Below, piece after piece: positions 43,033 through 53,021 of a DNA stretch of 64,000 nt. The stretch lies in NCBI RefSeq assembly GCF_023805295.1, contig NZ_JAMSHT010000001.1, positions 1,550,001 to 1,614,000 of the forward strand, in the 5' to 3' direction. The stretch is from Sphingomicrobium sediminis (GTDB taxonomy: Bacteria; Pseudomonadota; Alphaproteobacteria; Sphingomonadales; Sphingomonadaceae). Each line of letters starts with the position of its first letter. Position 1 is the stretch's first letter. The position numbers were made by a program, and so were the translations under genes. The notes beneath the pieces are model-generated. The model was not told the origin of the DNA and searched no databases. It saw only the letters and a list, made by a program, of their open reading frames with translations.

Positions 43033-43506
43033 CTACGCCTGCACTGCGAGGAAGATGAGGAGGACGGTACCGCCGATTACGACAGCGTCCTCGATCAGAG
43101 CGGCCGGCAAGTCCTTGCCCCATTTCTTGGCGAGGCGGAGGCGAAGCGGCAATGTCGCATAGGTGCCAATCAAAGCGCCGACCGCACCGAGCCCGGCACC
43201 GACAAGGCCGACGGCGGGATCTGCCGCACCGAGCGCAAGCGCCGCCCCGGCAACCGCCCCCATCACCACGCGACCAATCACAGCTGGCACCCAGGTCCGC
43301 GAGCGGTCGGTATGCTTGTCACCATAGAGTTCGCCCAAGGCGACTAATGTCAGGATCGCCGCCGGCGCCGCCGCCCCGAGCCAGCCGAGCCCCGTCCCGG
43401 CAATATCGAGCCACCCAAACGCCGCACTCCACGCGACAAGTGCGATCGGCGCAAAGGTTCGCGGGCCGTTGAGGAAACCGATGAGGAAAGCGAGGGCCAG
43501 GGTCAT
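43033..43506 (-). CDS. DUF4126-like membrane protein
   Basis: Protein of 157 aa that is mostly hydrophobic, with about five membrane segments (FLIGFLNGPRTFAPIALVAW, AAPAAILTLVALGELYGDK, and others). The ...ELYGDK...R motif and Gly/Ala-rich helices match the DUF4126 family, which has no known function. It overlaps the fumarylacetoacetase gene by 4 nt (ATGA). It has no visible link to tyrosine breakdown beyond the shared transcript. Confidence 0.78.
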   Translation of the reverse strand: MTLALAFLIGFLNGPRTFAPIALVAWSAAFGWLDIAGTGLGWLGAAAPAAILTLVALGELYGDKHTDRSRTWVPAVIGRVVMGAVAGAALALGAADPAVGLVGAGLGAVGALIGTYATLPLRLRLAKKWGKDLPAALIEDAVVIGGTVLLIFLAVQA

Positions 43507-44798
43507 GCGCGCGCCGCCATCACGCGGCCGGTGCAGCTGCCCAGCGCGATGCTGGCTGCGCCATCGGCGTCGCAACGCGCGACCAGCGTCACTTCATCGC
43601 CATCCTCGAGGAAGGTGCGCGTTTCGCCATTGGGGAGCGTGATCGGTTTCTTGCCGCCGTCGGACAGTTCGAGCAGCGAGCCGTAGCCTGCTTCTTCCGA
43701 CGTCGAGAGCGTACCGGTGCCGATCAGGTCGCCCGGCTGGAGATTACAGCCGTTGGACGCGTGATGCGTCACGATCTGTGCCGCCGACCAGTACATGGCG
43801 CTTGCCGCCTCGCCCTTCGACAGGACATGCGGGGCCTCGCCCGCCTCGCGCATCTTCGCGGTCAGCAAATGGACTTCGAGATGGATGCCGAGCGCGGCCT
43901 TGCTGGGCCCGCCCTTCAGATAATCGAGCGGTTCGGGATCGTTTGTCGGACGCGCCGGCATTTCCTGCATGAAGGGTGCGAGCGCCTGCGGCGTGATCAC
44001 CCAAGGGCTCACGGTGGTGAGGAAGCTCTTGGCGAGAAACGGACCCAGCGGCTGATATTCCCACGCCTGCAGGTCGCGAGCCGACCAGTCGTTCAAGAGG
44101 CAATAGCCGGCAATATGCTGCTCCGCCTCGCCCAGCGGAATGGGGTCGCCGAGCGCGTTGCCCTCACCCACCCAGATGCCCATTTCGAGCTCGTAATCGA
44201 GCCGCGACGATGGGCCGACATTGGGGGCGGCGCCCTCTTCGGCCGGGCGCTTCTGCCCCTTGGGGCGGATCACCGGATGGCCGGACACGCGCACCGAACT
44301 GGCGCGGCCATGATAGCCGATCGGGACATATTTGTAGTTGGGCAACAGCGGATTGTCGGGGCGGAACAGCTTGCCGACATTGGTCGCGTGATGGATGCCG
44401 ACATAGAAATCGGTGTAGTCGCCAGGCAGCGCGGGCATCTGCATCTCGACCGCGTCCATCGCCACGAGATGCGGCTCGACTTCGGCACGATGGCTCTCGC
44501 TGGTCAGCAGCAGGCTCAGCCGCTCGCGCAGGCCCTGCATCGCGTCGGCACCTAGCGCGAAGAAGGCATTGAGCATCGGCTGCTGCAGTGCATCGGCCCA
44601 ATCCTCGTCGAGCAAGTCGGTGCGGCCAAGCCCGTCCAGGTCGACAATATGATCGCCGATCGCCGTACCGATCCGCGGCGTCCCGTCCTCGCCCGCAAAC
44701 ACGCCCAGCGGCAGGTTCTGGACCGGCCAGTCGGGATGGCCGTCAGCGCCCTCCACCCAGCTGATCAGGTTCGTGTCGTGGGTCGCGTCAATCTGCAT
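43503..44798 (-). CDS. fahA: Fumarylacetoacetase
   Basis: Final step of homogentisate breakdown: fumarylacetoacetate to fumarate and acetoacetate. The protein is 431 aa, the usual length. [29 protein letters not shown], the metal-binding [12 protein letters not shown] and [26 protein letters not shown] are family motifs. The start is ATG 44798 (MQIDATHD), 11 nt inside the hmgA 3' end. Cytoplasmic. hmgA directly upstream in the operon confirms the pathway. Confidence 0.96.
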   Translation of the reverse strand: MQIDATHDTNLISWVEGADGHPDWPVQNLPLGVFAGEDGTPRIGTAIGDHIVDLDGLGRTDLLDEDWADALQQPMLNAFFALGADAMQGLRERLSLLLTSESHRAEVEPHLVAMDAVEMQMPALPGDYTDFYVGIHHATNVGKLFRPDNPLLPNYKYVPIGYHGRASSVRVSGHPVIRPKGQKRPAEEGAAPNVGPSSRLDYELEMGIWVGEGNALGDPIPLGEAEQHIAGYCLLNDWSARDLQAWEYQPLGPFLAKSFLTTVSPWVITPQALAPFMQEMPARPTNDPEPLDYLKGGPSKAALGIHLEVHLLTAKMREAGEAPHVLSKGEAASAMYWSAAQIVTHHASNGCNLQPGDLIGTGTLSTSEEAGYGSLLELSDGGKKPITLPNGETRTFLEDGDEVTLVARCDADGAASIALGSCTGRVMAARA

Positions 44799-46071
44799 CG
44801 GGCACCTTTGCTTTGGGGAAGCCCTGCCAGGCCTCGTCATAATCATGTTGCGCGCGCTGGAGCGCGAAATCGGTGGGCTTGTAGGGCCAGCACGTCTCGA
44901 CCATGAAGGCCAAGGTGCCGTCGATCTTATGCGGCTGGAGCTCGGCTTCGCTGGCCTTGCGCCATGTTTCGACGTCGGGGCCGTGGCCGCTCATCACATT
45001 GTGCAGGCTGAGCCCACCCGGAGTGAAGCCGTCGGCCTTGGCGTCATATTCGCCGTGGATGAGGCCCATCGCCTCGCTCATGACGTTGCGGTGGAACCAG
45101 GGCGGCCGGAACGTGTCCTCGGCAACCATCCAGCGCGGCGGGAAGATGACGAAGTCGGCATTGGCGCGGCCCGGCACATCGCTCGGGCTCGTCAGCACCG
45201 TGAAGATACTGGGATCGGGATGGTCGAAGCTGACCGTACCCAACGTGTTGAAGCGGGTGAGGTCGTAGCGACAGGGCGCGTAATTGCCGTGCCAGGCGAC
45301 CACATCGAGCGGCGAACGGTCGATCGTCGCGGCCCACAGATGCCCGCCATTCTTCTGGATGAGCTCATGGTCGCCCTCGACATCCTCGAAGGCCGCAGCG
45401 GGCGTCTCGAAGTCTCGCGGATTGGCAAGGCCATTGGCACCGATGGGGCCGAGATCGGGCAGACGGAAAGGCGCGCCGTAATTTTCGGCGACATAGCCGC
45501 CCGCGCCGCCCTCGGGCACTTCGACGCGGAAGCGCACGCCGCGCGGGACGATGGCGATATGGCCGGGCGGCACGTCGAGCCGGCCCATTTCGGTGAACAG
45601 ATGCAAGGCGCCGCGCTGCGGCAGGAACAGCAATTCGCCATCGGCGCTCATGAAGCTGCGGTGCGTCATCGAGACATCGGCGCGGTAGCAATGCAGCGCG
45701 ACGCCCTCGAGGTCGGCGGGATCGCGCGTCGCCAGCATGGTCACCAGCCCGTCGACGAAATCATTGCCGACCGGAAGCTCGGGCGGATCCCAGCGGAGCC
45801 GATTGGGCGCGAGCGGCTTGTCGCTACCCTTCGCCCCGACCATTTGGTTGCCGCGATAGGCTTCGTAAGGCGGGTGATCGGCGGTGGGGCGCATCCGGTA
45901 GAGCCAGCTGCGACGGTTCTCGCTGCGCGGCATGGTGAAGGCGCTGCCCGACAATTGTTCGGCGTAGAGGCCGAAAGCGGGCCGCTGCGGACTATTGCGC
46001 CCGATCGGCAGCGCGCCGGCGACTGCCTCGGTCTCGTGCATACCGCCAAAGCCGGTCAGATAGTCGGTCAT
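44788..46071 (-). CDS. hmgA: Homogentisate 1,2-dioxygenase
   Basis: Ring-cleaving non-heme iron enzyme of 427 aa. The iron site is visible in [20 protein letters not shown] and [15 protein letters not shown] (His, Glu, His). It converts homogentisate, from tyrosine and phenylalanine, to maleylacetoacetate. AGGAGG 9 nt before ATG 46071 is a strong ribosome site. It overlaps fahA by 11 nt. The isomerase for the next step (maiA) is at 54.9 kb, not in this operon. Confidence 0.96.
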   Translation of the reverse strand: MTDYLTGFGGMHETEAVAGALPIGRNSPQRPAFGLYAEQLSGSAFTMPRSENRRSWLYRMRPTADHPPYEAYRGNQMVGAKGSDKPLAPNRLRWDPPELPVGNDFVDGLVTMLATRDPADLEGVALHCYRADVSMTHRSFMSADGELLFLPQRGALHLFTEMGRLDVPPGHIAIVPRGVRFRVEVPEGGAGGYVAENYGAPFRLPDLGPIGANGLANPRDFETPAAAFEDVEGDHELIQKNGGHLWAATIDRSPLDVVAWHGNYAPCRYDLTRFNTLGTVSFDHPDPSIFTVLTSPSDVPGRANADFVIFPPRWMVAEDTFRPPWFHRNVMSEAMGLIHGEYDAKADGFTPGGLSLHNVMSGHGPDVETWRKASEAELQPHKIDGTLAFMVETCWPYKPTDFALQRAQHDYDEAWQGFPKAKVPDAD

Positions 46072-46097
46072 GGCTGGCTCCCTCCTGCTTGGATTGC

Positions 46098-46126
46098 GGA
46101 TTGGCCCCTCTGCCCCGCACTGTCAA
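46098..46126 (-). promoter_or_regulatory. Candidate promoter for the hmgA operon
   Basis: On the minus strand a perfect TTGACA (46126-46121), a 17-nt spacer and CAATCC (46103-46098), 27 nt before the hmgA start. The -10 is poor, so an activator may be needed. Confidence 0.4.
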
Positions 46127-46166
46127 CGCGTGTGCTGCACCTTGGGCGACGCTGCCTTGATGCCGA

Positions 46167-46397
46167 TCAATCCTTTTCGGGAGCAGCTGGCGCCTGCCTG
46201 GCCAGATCGGCAGGAGAACGCGCCTCGCCAGGCACTTCCTCGGGCACCGAAACGGTGATCTGCGGCGTGCCGATGCCAAGCTCGTTGCGGAAGATGAAGA
46301 TGAGCGCGATGAGCAGCAGGAAGGTGAGGACGATCATCACGATCCCCGTGCCGCCGGGGCGGTAATCATCGTCGATACGGTCGGTTTCTTCGGACAT
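46167..46397 (-). CDS. Small single-pass membrane protein, unknown function
   Basis: Protein of 76 aa. An acidic N-terminus (MSEETDRIDDDYRP) leads into one hydrophobic helix (about 18-37, GIVMIVLTFLLLIALIFIF), then a Pro/Glu/Ala-rich C-terminus. ATG 46397 starts 11 nt after the DUF202 stop upstream on the same strand; a longer open frame above lies in that gene. The two form a small membrane-protein pair of unknown role. Confidence 0.6.
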   Translation of the reverse strand: MSEETDRIDDDYRPGGTGIVMIVLTFLLLIALIFIFRNELGIGTPQITVSVPEEVPGEARSPADLARQAPAAPEKD

Positions 46398-46408
46398 GGT
46401 GACAAGCC

Positions 46409-46801
46409 CTACTCGAAAAAGAGCCAGATGCCGACACCCACGATAACGGCACCGACCGAAATCCCGCCGGCGACCAGTTCCATGCCCTTCGTATTGGGCG
46501 AATCCACCCAATTGGAGCTCATGCGCTGAATCGCGCCGCACATGCGCCGCTTGGCCGACTGTACGACGATGATGGCGAGGATCATGAAGAAGGTCGCCAT
46601 CAGCTTGGGCACCCATGACGGCTCGAACTGGCCGAACAAGGCGCGCAGGCCGAGCCCGAGGCCGATCAGGCCCATGCCCGATCCCATCCAGCTCGCCATG
46701 GTGCGTTCGACCGCCATGATGGTGCGGTCCTCGGCAAGGTCGGTACGGTCTTCAGCCAGTTCCTGGCTGTCGCGGCCGTGATTGTCGGTTTCGCCTACCA
46801 T
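46409..46801 (-). CDS. YidH/DUF202-like small membrane protein
   Basis: Protein of 130 aa with the DUF202 pattern: an N-terminal charged stretch containing LAEDRTIMAVERTMASWMGSGMGLIGLGLGL, followed by three membrane helices. Function unknown in the family. ATG 46801 (MVGETDN) has GGAG 9 nt upstream; the extension to 46828 would need a TTG start. The 46878 gene lies divergently 77 bp away. Confidence 0.78.
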   Translation of the reverse strand: MVGETDNHGRDSQELAEDRTDLAEDRTIMAVERTMASWMGSGMGLIGLGLGLRALFGQFEPSWVPKLMATFFMILAIIVVQSAKRRMCGAIQRMSSNWVDSPNTKGMELVAGGISVGAVIVGVGIWLFFE

Positions 46802-46877
46802 TCGGCTTTTCTCCACATCTTCCGGCAACGGAACGGTCGAGGGTCTCGCTTCGTTGCATGGCGCAAAAGAGGGAAAA

Positions 46878-47399
46878 ATGATGCCGTCAGGGTTTTGGAA
46901 TTATTTCGCTTTTGCGTTCTTCGTCGCGCTTGGCGCTGGCGCATGGTTTGCCGTGGGTGCCATCTACAGCAGCGCGCAAGCCTACCAGCTGATCGAGGCG
47001 CTGACCGAATCCGGTCTCTATCTCGCGTCGACCGGTGCCGGTGCGTCAGCCACCATTCTCGCGTTGATGCTCACCCTGCTCGGGATGATCAACCGGGTCG
47101 ATGCGATCGACTTCGACGACGGGCTTTCGGTGCTGGTCAAGCGCATCTCCAAATTCGCAACCCTGGCGTTGATGCTCAGCCTCCTACTCCTGCTGCTGAT
47201 GGTGTTTCCCATCGGCGAATATAAGGAAATCCCGCAGAAATGGTTCGGCTGGCTCTTCAACATCATGTTCACCATGACAGTGCTGGTCCTCGCCAGCCTC
47301 GCGATGACCGTCACGAGCCTCTACCAGACGATCATGACCGTCATCAGCGGCTTTCGCTCGGTGGCGAACCCGGAAGAGGAAGTCGAAAATGGCGGCTGA
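46878..47399 (+). CDS. Four-helix membrane protein of unknown function
   Basis: Protein of 173 aa with about four membrane helices (WNYFAFAFFVALGAGAWF; GASATILALMLTLLGM; ATLALMLSLLLLLLMVF; IMFTMTVLVLASLAMTV) and an acidic C-terminal tail. AAGAGGGA before the tandem ATGs 46878 and 46881 decides the start. No recognised family. The Leu-rich third helix is notable. It ends 3 nt before the 3' end of the opposing tRNA gene. Confidence 0.62.
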   Translation: MMPSGFWNYFAFAFFVALGAGAWFAVGAIYSSAQAYQLIEALTESGLYLASTGAGASATILALMLTLLGMINRVDAIDFDDGLSVLVKRISKFATLALMLSLLLLLLMVFPIGEYKEIPQKWFGWLFNIMFTMTVLVLASLAMTVTSLYQTIMTVISGFRSVANPEEEVENGG

Positions 47400-47402
47400 G
47401 GA

Positions 47403-47477
<75 letters not shown>

Positions 47478-47498
47478 ATCGCTTTTGGAGTGCGCGGC

Positions 47499-47527
47499 CC
47501 TATCGCCACTGGATGCCGATCTGTCAA
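47499..47527 (-). promoter_or_regulatory. Promoter for tRNA-Thr(GGT)
   Basis: Perfect TTGACA (47527-47522) with 17-nt spacing to GATAGG (47504-47499) on the minus strand. The expected start site is about 15 nt before the tRNA 5' end, with a GC-rich discriminator as usual for stable RNA. Confidence 0.6.
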
Positions 47528-47545
47528 GCGAGTAGCATGACTTTC

Positions 47546-47674
47546 ATGAGCGAATCCAAAGACGACAAGGCCAAGCGCCTCGCCGATGCGCTGCGCGCCA
47601 ACCTGCGGCGACGCAAGGCGCAGGCCAAGGAAACGAACCCGGCACCTGAAAAGTCGAGCGATTCGCGCGACTAA
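47546..47674 (+). CDS. Short basic protein of unknown function
   Basis: Protein of 42 aa, opening MSESKDDKAKRLADALRANL, rich in Lys and Arg with a helical core (about 8-28) and a polar tail. An in-frame ATG at 47537 would add three residues. The predicted amphipathic helix and the YTAR stop overlap with aminopeptidase P argue that it is real. It resembles short hypothetical proteins in sphingomonads; no function known. Confidence 0.5.
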   Translation: MSESKDDKAKRLADALRANLRRRKAQAKETNPAPEKSSDSRD

Positions 47675-49461
47675 AGCGGCGCGCACTGGGCCTTGAGCCA
47701 GTCGAGCTCCTCGCCCTCCAGCTGGCCGCCAATCTTCTCGACAACCTGCGCGTGATACTCGTCGACCCACTGGCGTTCGGCGGGCGAAAGCATGTCGACG
47801 TCGATGAGGCGGCAATCGAGCGGCGCGAAGGTGAGCGTCTCGAAGCCGAGCACCTTGCGACCCTCGACCTCATGCTCGACGACGAGCACGAGATTCTCGA
47901 TCCGCATGCCGTACTCGCCCTCCTTGTAGAAGCCGGGTTCGTTGGAGAGGATCATACCGGCCTTGAGCGGCTCGTCAGAGCCCGCATAGGCACCGCCAGG
48001 GGGCGAGATGCGCTGCGGGCCTTCATGCACCGCGAGGAAGGCGCCGACGCCATGGCCGGTGCCATGCGCGAAGTCCTCGCCGATTTCCCAGAGGTACTGG
48101 CGCGCGAAGCTGTCGAGGCGCCCACCCGAAATGCCTTCGGGGAAGCGGGCGCGGGCAATCGCGATGTGGCCCTTCAGGACGCGCGTATAGCGGTCGATCA
48201 TCTCGGCGGTCGGCGTGCCGACGATGACCGTGCGCGTGATGTCGGTCGTGCCATCGAGATACTGCCCGCCCGAATCCACGAGGTAGATCGAGTTCATCTC
48301 GAGCGGGTGGTTCGAGGCCTCGGTCACGCGATAATGCGGCAGCGCGCCATTGGCACCAGCACCCGAAATGGTATCGAAACTGAGGTCGCGCAGCTCGCCC
48401 GTCTCCTTGCGCAGCTCGTATAGCTTGGCGGCAACGCTGAGCTCGTCCTGCCCGCCCTTGGGCGCTTCTTCTTCGAGCCATTTGAGGAAACGGCTGATGA
48501 CCGCGCCGTCGCGTTCCTGCGCGGCGCGGTGACCGGCGACTTCGGCTTCGTTCTTGATCGCCTTGGGCAGCACGGCGGGATCGCGGCGCGACAGGATGCG
48601 AGCACCGCCAGCTTCCAGCGCCTGCTCGATCGCCGCGACAGAACGCTCGGGATCGACCGCGACCAGCTTGCCCGAATAATCGGACTTCAAATGCGCTTCG
48701 AAGTCGGCACGTTCGTGGATGCGGACCGCGTCGCCAAGATGGTTGCGGAGCGCGTCGTCGACCTTGTCGCCCTCGATGAAGAGGTCGGCGGTGGCGTCCG
48801 ATTGGACGATCAGGAAGGCCAAGGCGACCGGCGTATGGACAATGTCCGCACCGCGCACGTTCAGGACCCAGGCGATGCTGTCCAGCGCGGCGATCACGGT
48901 GGCATCGGCCTTTTCGCCCTTCAGCCAGTCGGCAATCTCGTCGCGCTTGGAGGCGCTCGATCGACCGGCGAGATTTTCCGAATAGGGTTCGAGATGCGCC
49001 TTGCTGGGCTCGGGCTTGCCGACCCAGACCGCATCGATCGGATTGCGCTCGACGGCCACCAGTTCGGCATTGCGCGCGGCAAGGCTCTTTGTCGCTTGTT
49101 TCACCCATGCCTTGGTGTGGAGCCAGGGATCATAGCCGATCCGCCCGCCTTCGGGCGCATGTTCCTGGAGCCAGGCGGCAATGCTGGTCTGCGGGACGTC
49201 TTCATAGGCAAACAGATCACCATCGACCTGGTTGCGCACCTGGATGGTGTAGCGCCCGTCGGTGAAGATGGCGGCTTCTTCCGGAAGCACCGCAGCGGCA
49301 CCCGCCGACCCGTCGAACCCCGTCAGCCAGGCCAGCCGCTGCGCATAGCTGCCGACATATTCGCTCATATGTTCGTCGGTCAGGGGCACGACGAAGCCGT
49401 CGAGATTGTCGGTCTTCAGCTGCGCGCGCAGCGCATCGAGGCGGTCCTTGTGGGTCGACAT
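47671..49461 (-). CDS. pepP: Xaa-Pro aminopeptidase (M24B, long form)
   Basis: Metallopeptidase of 596 aa, the long three-domain type like eukaryotic APP1. Two creatinase-like N-terminal domains cover about 1-300 and the pita-bread catalytic domain ~310-540. Metal ligands appear in LVDSGGQYLDGTTDITRT (two Asp), GTGHGVGAFLAVHEGP (His), SNEPGFYKEGEYGMRIENL (Glu) and the later Glu of the C-terminal region. It removes N-terminal residues before proline. Its stop overlaps the short protein's stop (CTAA). Confidence 0.95.
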   Translation of the reverse strand: MSTHKDRLDALRAQLKTDNLDGFVVPLTDEHMSEYVGSYAQRLAWLTGFDGSAGAAAVLPEEAAIFTDGRYTIQVRNQVDGDLFAYEDVPQTSIAAWLQEHAPEGGRIGYDPWLHTKAWVKQATKSLAARNAELVAVERNPIDAVWVGKPEPSKAHLEPYSENLAGRSSASKRDEIADWLKGEKADATVIAALDSIAWVLNVRGADIVHTPVALAFLIVQSDATADLFIEGDKVDDALRNHLGDAVRIHERADFEAHLKSDYSGKLVAVDPERSVAAIEQALEAGGARILSRRDPAVLPKAIKNEAEVAGHRAAQERDGAVISRFLKWLEEEAPKGGQDELSVAAKLYELRKETGELRDLSFDTISGAGANGALPHYRVTEASNHPLEMNSIYLVDSGGQYLDGTTDITRTVIVGTPTAEMIDRYTRVLKGHIAIARARFPEGISGGRLDSFARQYLWEIGEDFAHGTGHGVGAFLAVHEGPQRISPPGGAYAGSDEPLKAGMILSNEPGFYKEGEYGMRIENLVLVVEHEVEGRKVLGFETLTFAPLDCRLIDVDMLSPAERQWVDEYHAQVVEKIGGQLEGEELDWLKAQCAPL

Positions 49462-49549
49462 GGTCGATCCTCCATCTTCAATTGTTCAAACTTGCCCCTC
49501 CCACATGGTCGGGATGGCGCATTTCTCAAGCCCGCGGCACGGCAGGGCG

Positions 49550-50707
49550 TTACTGGTCGTCGACGCCGTCCGCGAAATAGCGATAATAGCCCGCCATCGG
49601 GAAACCGAACAAGTCGCGGCGCGCGACCATCATGTCGGGGTGCGAGGACAGGACCCGGCAAGCCGCGAGATCGCCGGCATCTGTGCCCGAACTTTGCATC
49701 ACGAAACAGCTCGACACCTGGCCATTTTCGCGAATGCCGCCGCGCACGGCGATCCGTTCCCAATCGCCGCCGGCTGCCTCGACTTCGGCTGCAGCAAGCG
49801 CGAGGCCCTGCTCACTGGGCCGCCCGATCCGATAGCCGTCCTGCGACTGCGTGAGGAATTGCGGGCCGTCCTCGCCGGGCAGCGCAATCAGCATGGCGTA
49901 GCGATGCCATGCCCAGCGCGTTTCGGGCTGGATGCCCGTCGCTTCGCGCACCTCATCGCAAGCGGCCTCGTCGAAGCGGCGGCTGCCCGAGGGGCGAACG
50001 ACGCGGCAGGACAACGTCCCGGCCTCGTCGAGATAGGCGGCAAGCCCCGCCCAGCCCTTTTCATCTTCGGCAACGGTCTCGGGCGCCACGCCCTGCGCGA
50101 GATCGAGACCTTCGATCTGCAATTTCGTGCCGCTGCTACGTGGTAGCCATTCGATCGTCGCCAGCGTCGGCGGCGGCGGTGCGGGCGGCGCGGGGCTGAT
50201 GAAGTAGCTGACATAGCCATTTTCCTCGCGCTCGCTCCATGGGCGGCGATAGGCGAATCCGATCGACATCCGAGCGGTCGAGGCGACACGCTCACCACCC
50301 TCGGTCAGCGCCGGCATCCATGGGCTCGACTGCATCAATTCCCCGCAGGCAATGTCGGCAATGTCCTGCGCGGACATCTCCCCGGCCCGCTTTGCCTGGC
50401 TTTCGGGATCGAGCGCGCAGGACAGCGTTCCATCCGCCGCAATATCGAGCAGCAGGTCGAAGCCCCCCGTATTGTGCAGTTTGCGGGTCAGCTGCATCGT
50501 CACCAGCGGCCCGTCTTCGTCGAACAGGTCGTAGATCGTCTTGTCGGCGACCGCACGGCGGATCCAGTTTTCGGGAATGCGCGGGTAGCGCGCGTCGCTG
50601 CCACGCTCCACATGGCCGAGCGATACGAGGACGACCGGCTTGCGCCCGTCATCGGCGGCGGGCTGCGCGGCCAGCGAGGCTGCCACCAGCGAGACGATTG
50701 AAATCAT
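49550..50707 (-). CDS. Secreted protein with three TonB-C-like repeats
   Basis: Protein of 385 aa with an N-terminal signal sequence (MISIVSLVAASLAAQ). Three segments resemble the TonB C-terminal fold with a Cys pair: GTLSCALDPESQ...IACGEL (about 95-135), GTLSCRVVRPSGSRRFDEAACDEV (about 235-260) and GQVSSCFVMQSSG...LAACRVL (about 335-360). No membrane anchor or proline-rich TonB spacer is present, so it is probably a periplasmic relative rather than an energy transducer. Function unknown. It is divergent from the oligopeptidase B gene. Confidence 0.7.
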   Translation of the reverse strand: MISIVSLVAASLAAQPAADDGRKPVVLVSLGHVERGSDARYPRIPENWIRRAVADKTIYDLFDEDGPLVTMQLTRKLHNTGGFDLLLDIAADGTLSCALDPESQAKRAGEMSAQDIADIACGELMQSSPWMPALTEGGERVASTARMSIGFAYRRPWSEREENGYVSYFISPAPPAPPPPTLATIEWLPRSSGTKLQIEGLDLAQGVAPETVAEDEKGWAGLAAYLDEAGTLSCRVVRPSGSRRFDEAACDEVREATGIQPETRWAWHRYAMLIALPGEDGPQFLTQSQDGYRIGRPSEQGLALAAAEVEAAGGDWERIAVRGGIRENGQVSSCFVMQSSGTDAGDLAACRVLSSHPDMMVARRDLFGFPMAGYYRYFADGVDDQ

Positions 50708-50792
50708 GGAAAGAAACTCCGGATACTGACGGCCAGGACGCGGCCCTTCGCGTCAAGCGATACACCAGTGCGCTCGTTTGTCGAGATGCGTC

Positions 50793-50820
50793 TTGCAGGC
50801 CTCGCCTTGCGCTCTAGGAT
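50793..50820 (+). promoter_or_regulatory. Candidate promoter for the oligopeptidase B operon
   Basis: TTGCAG (50793-50798), a 16-nt spacer, then TAGGAT (50815-50820), 32 nt before the ATG at 50853. Confidence 0.4.
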
Positions 50821-50852
50821 GCGCGGCACACATTGGAAGGACCCATCCACCC

Positions 50853-53021
50853 ATGAAGAAGATCGCCACTGCTCTGGTCGGCATTTCCCTCGGCTTAAGC
50901 GCCTGCACGACGACCGACAGCCCTTCTGAAACCGAAGAAAGCTTTTCCATGCCCCCAGCACCGATTGCCGAACAGCGTCCCTACAGTTTCACCACGCACG
51001 GCATCACGGTCGAGGATCCGTATCACTGGCTCAAGGACCAGTCCTATCCCAAGATCGATGACGAGGACGTGCTCGCCTATCTCAAGAAAGAGAACGCCTA
51101 TTTCGAGGCGTGGAAGGCCCCGCACGAAGCGATGATCGAAAGTCTCTTCGAGGAGATGAAGGGCCGCATCAAGGAAGATGACAAGTCGGTACCGGTAAAG
51201 GATGGCGACCATGTCTACTGGTCAGAATTTGCGCCCGGCACGCAATATCGCCTGTGGTATCGCAAGCCCGCGACCGGCACCGCGGCAGACGCCAAGCCCG
51301 AAGGCGGCACGCTTCTCTATGACGAGAACAAGGCTGCCGAGGGCGTCGAATATTTCCGTCTGGGCGCCATGTCGATCAGCCCCGACGGCAAGCTCATGGC
51401 CTATTCGACCGATACGAGCGGCGCCGAGCGTTACACGCTCAAGATCCGCGACATTGCGACAGGCAAGGATCTCGAGACCATCACCGAAGTCTCGATCGGG
51501 CAGCCGGTCTGGACCAACGGGTCGGACGGCATCGTCTATACGGTCGTCAACGACAATTGGCGCTCCGACAAGGCCTTCTTCCACAAGCTTGGCAGCGAGC
51601 CTGCGGATGACGTCCTGCTCTATGAGGAAACCAAAGACCCGGCCTTCACCGTCGGCGTCGGCAAGTCGACCGACGAGAGCCTGATCCTCCTCCAGACCGG
51701 CGAGAATAGCTCGGACGAAACCTATTTCACGTCCGCCGACGATCCCACCCAGCCGCTCAAGCTGGTCAAGCCACGCGCGCCGCTCCAGCAATATGATGTC
51801 GATGCGGCGCACGGAAAACTGTGGATCGTGTCCAATCACGAACACGTGAACTTCGCGCTCTACAGCGCCGATCCTGCAGATGCGGACAGCTGGGAAACGG
51901 TGATCGAAGGCTCGGACAGCTTCTACCTGCAGGGCATCGACAGCCACCGCGACCATATGCTGGTCGAGGGCCGCGTCGATGGCTTGGACCAGCTTTACCT
52001 GCGCGATTATGCCAGCGGCGCGATGGAGCGCCTGCCCTTTGCCGAGGAAGCCTATTCGGCAAGCTTCGGCGGTAATCCCGAATATGCCCCCGACGCCTAT
52101 CGCGTCGGCTATTCCTCCATGGTGACGCCGGGCACGACCTACGATTACCATCCCGCCGACAAGCGGCTCGAAGTGCTGAAGGTGCAGGAAATCCCCTCTG
52201 GCTATGACGCCGATCTCTACACGGTCGATCGCCTGATGATCGAAGCGCGCGACGGCGCGATGGTCCCGGTCAGTGTCATGCGCCGAAAGGATTTCGACCT
52301 CGACCAAACGGGCAAGCTCTTCGTCTATGCTTATGGCGCTTACGGCTATGCCATTCCGCCGGGCTTCTCGACCGCACGCCTGAGCCTCGTCGATCGCGGC
52401 TACGCCTATGCCATCGCGCATATTCGCGGCGGCGACGACATGGGGAAGCAGTGGCACCTCGATGGCAAGCTCGACAAGCGCGAAAATACGTTCAACGACT
52501 TTGTCGACGTGACCAAGGGCCTCATCGATGCAGGCTATGCCAAGGCCGGCAATGTCGCCGCGCAGGGCGGCAGCGCGGGCGGAGAATTGATGGGCGCGAT
52601 CGTCAACCAGGCGCCCGAACTGTACGGCGCGGTCGTCGCCGACGTGCCCTTCGTCGATGTCCTCAACACCATGCTCGACGACACGCTCCCGCTCACCCCT
52701 GGCGAGTGGAACGAGTGGGGCAACCCGATCGAAAGCAAGGAAGCGTTCGAGACGATCCTTGCCTATTCGCCCTACGACAATGTGACCGCACAGGATTATC
52801 CCTCGATGCTGATCACCGGCGGGCTCAATGATCCCCGCGTCACCTACTGGGAGCCGGCCAAGTGGACCGCCAAGCTGCGCGCCACCAAGACCGACGACAA
52901 TCTCCTGCTCATGAAGATGAACATGGGCGCCGGTCATGGCGGCAAGTCGGGACGCTGGAACAGCCTCTACGAGACGGCCGAGGCTTATGGCTTCGTGCTC
53001 GACCAGCTGGGGAGCGAATGA
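50853..53021 (+). CDS. Oligopeptidase B-type S9 serine peptidase, lipoprotein
   Basis: Prolyl-oligopeptidase family enzyme of 722 aa. The signal peptide ends in a lipobox (LSAC, Cys near 18), so it is probably anchored in the envelope, unlike E. coli PtrB. The beta-propeller (about 100-430) precedes an alpha/beta hydrolase domain with S574 in QGGSAGGELMG, the Asp loop in TGGLNDPRV and the catalytic His in GAGHGGKSGRW. Oligopeptidase B cleaves after Arg/Lys in short peptides. GGAAGGA precedes ATG 50853. It overlaps the M1-like gene by 4 nt. Confidence 0.9.
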   Translation: MKKIATALVGISLGLSACTTTDSPSETEESFSMPPAPIAEQRPYSFTTHGITVEDPYHWLKDQSYPKIDDEDVLAYLKKENAYFEAWKAPHEAMIESLFEEMKGRIKEDDKSVPVKDGDHVYWSEFAPGTQYRLWYRKPATGTAADAKPEGGTLLYDENKAAEGVEYFRLGAMSISPDGKLMAYSTDTSGAERYTLKIRDIATGKDLETITEVSIGQPVWTNGSDGIVYTVVNDNWRSDKAFFHKLGSEPADDVLLYEETKDPAFTVGVGKSTDESLILLQTGENSSDETYFTSADDPTQPLKLVKPRAPLQQYDVDAAHGKLWIVSNHEHVNFALYSADPADADSWETVIEGSDSFYLQGIDSHRDHMLVEGRVDGLDQLYLRDYASGAMERLPFAEEAYSASFGGNPEYAPDAYRVGYSSMVTPGTTYDYHPADKRLEVLKVQEIPSGYDADLYTVDRLMIEARDGAMVPVSVMRRKDFDLDQTGKLFVYAYGAYGYAIPPGFSTARLSLVDRGYAYAIAHIRGGDDMGKQWHLDGKLDKRENTFNDFVDVTKGLIDAGYAKAGNVAAQGGSAGGELMGAIVNQAPELYGAVVADVPFVDVLNTMLDDTLPLTPGEWNEWGNPIESKEAFETILAYSPYDNVTAQDYPSMLITGGLNDPRVTYWEPAKWTAKLRATKTDDNLLLMKMNMGAGHGGKSGRWNSLYETAEAYGFVLDQLGSE

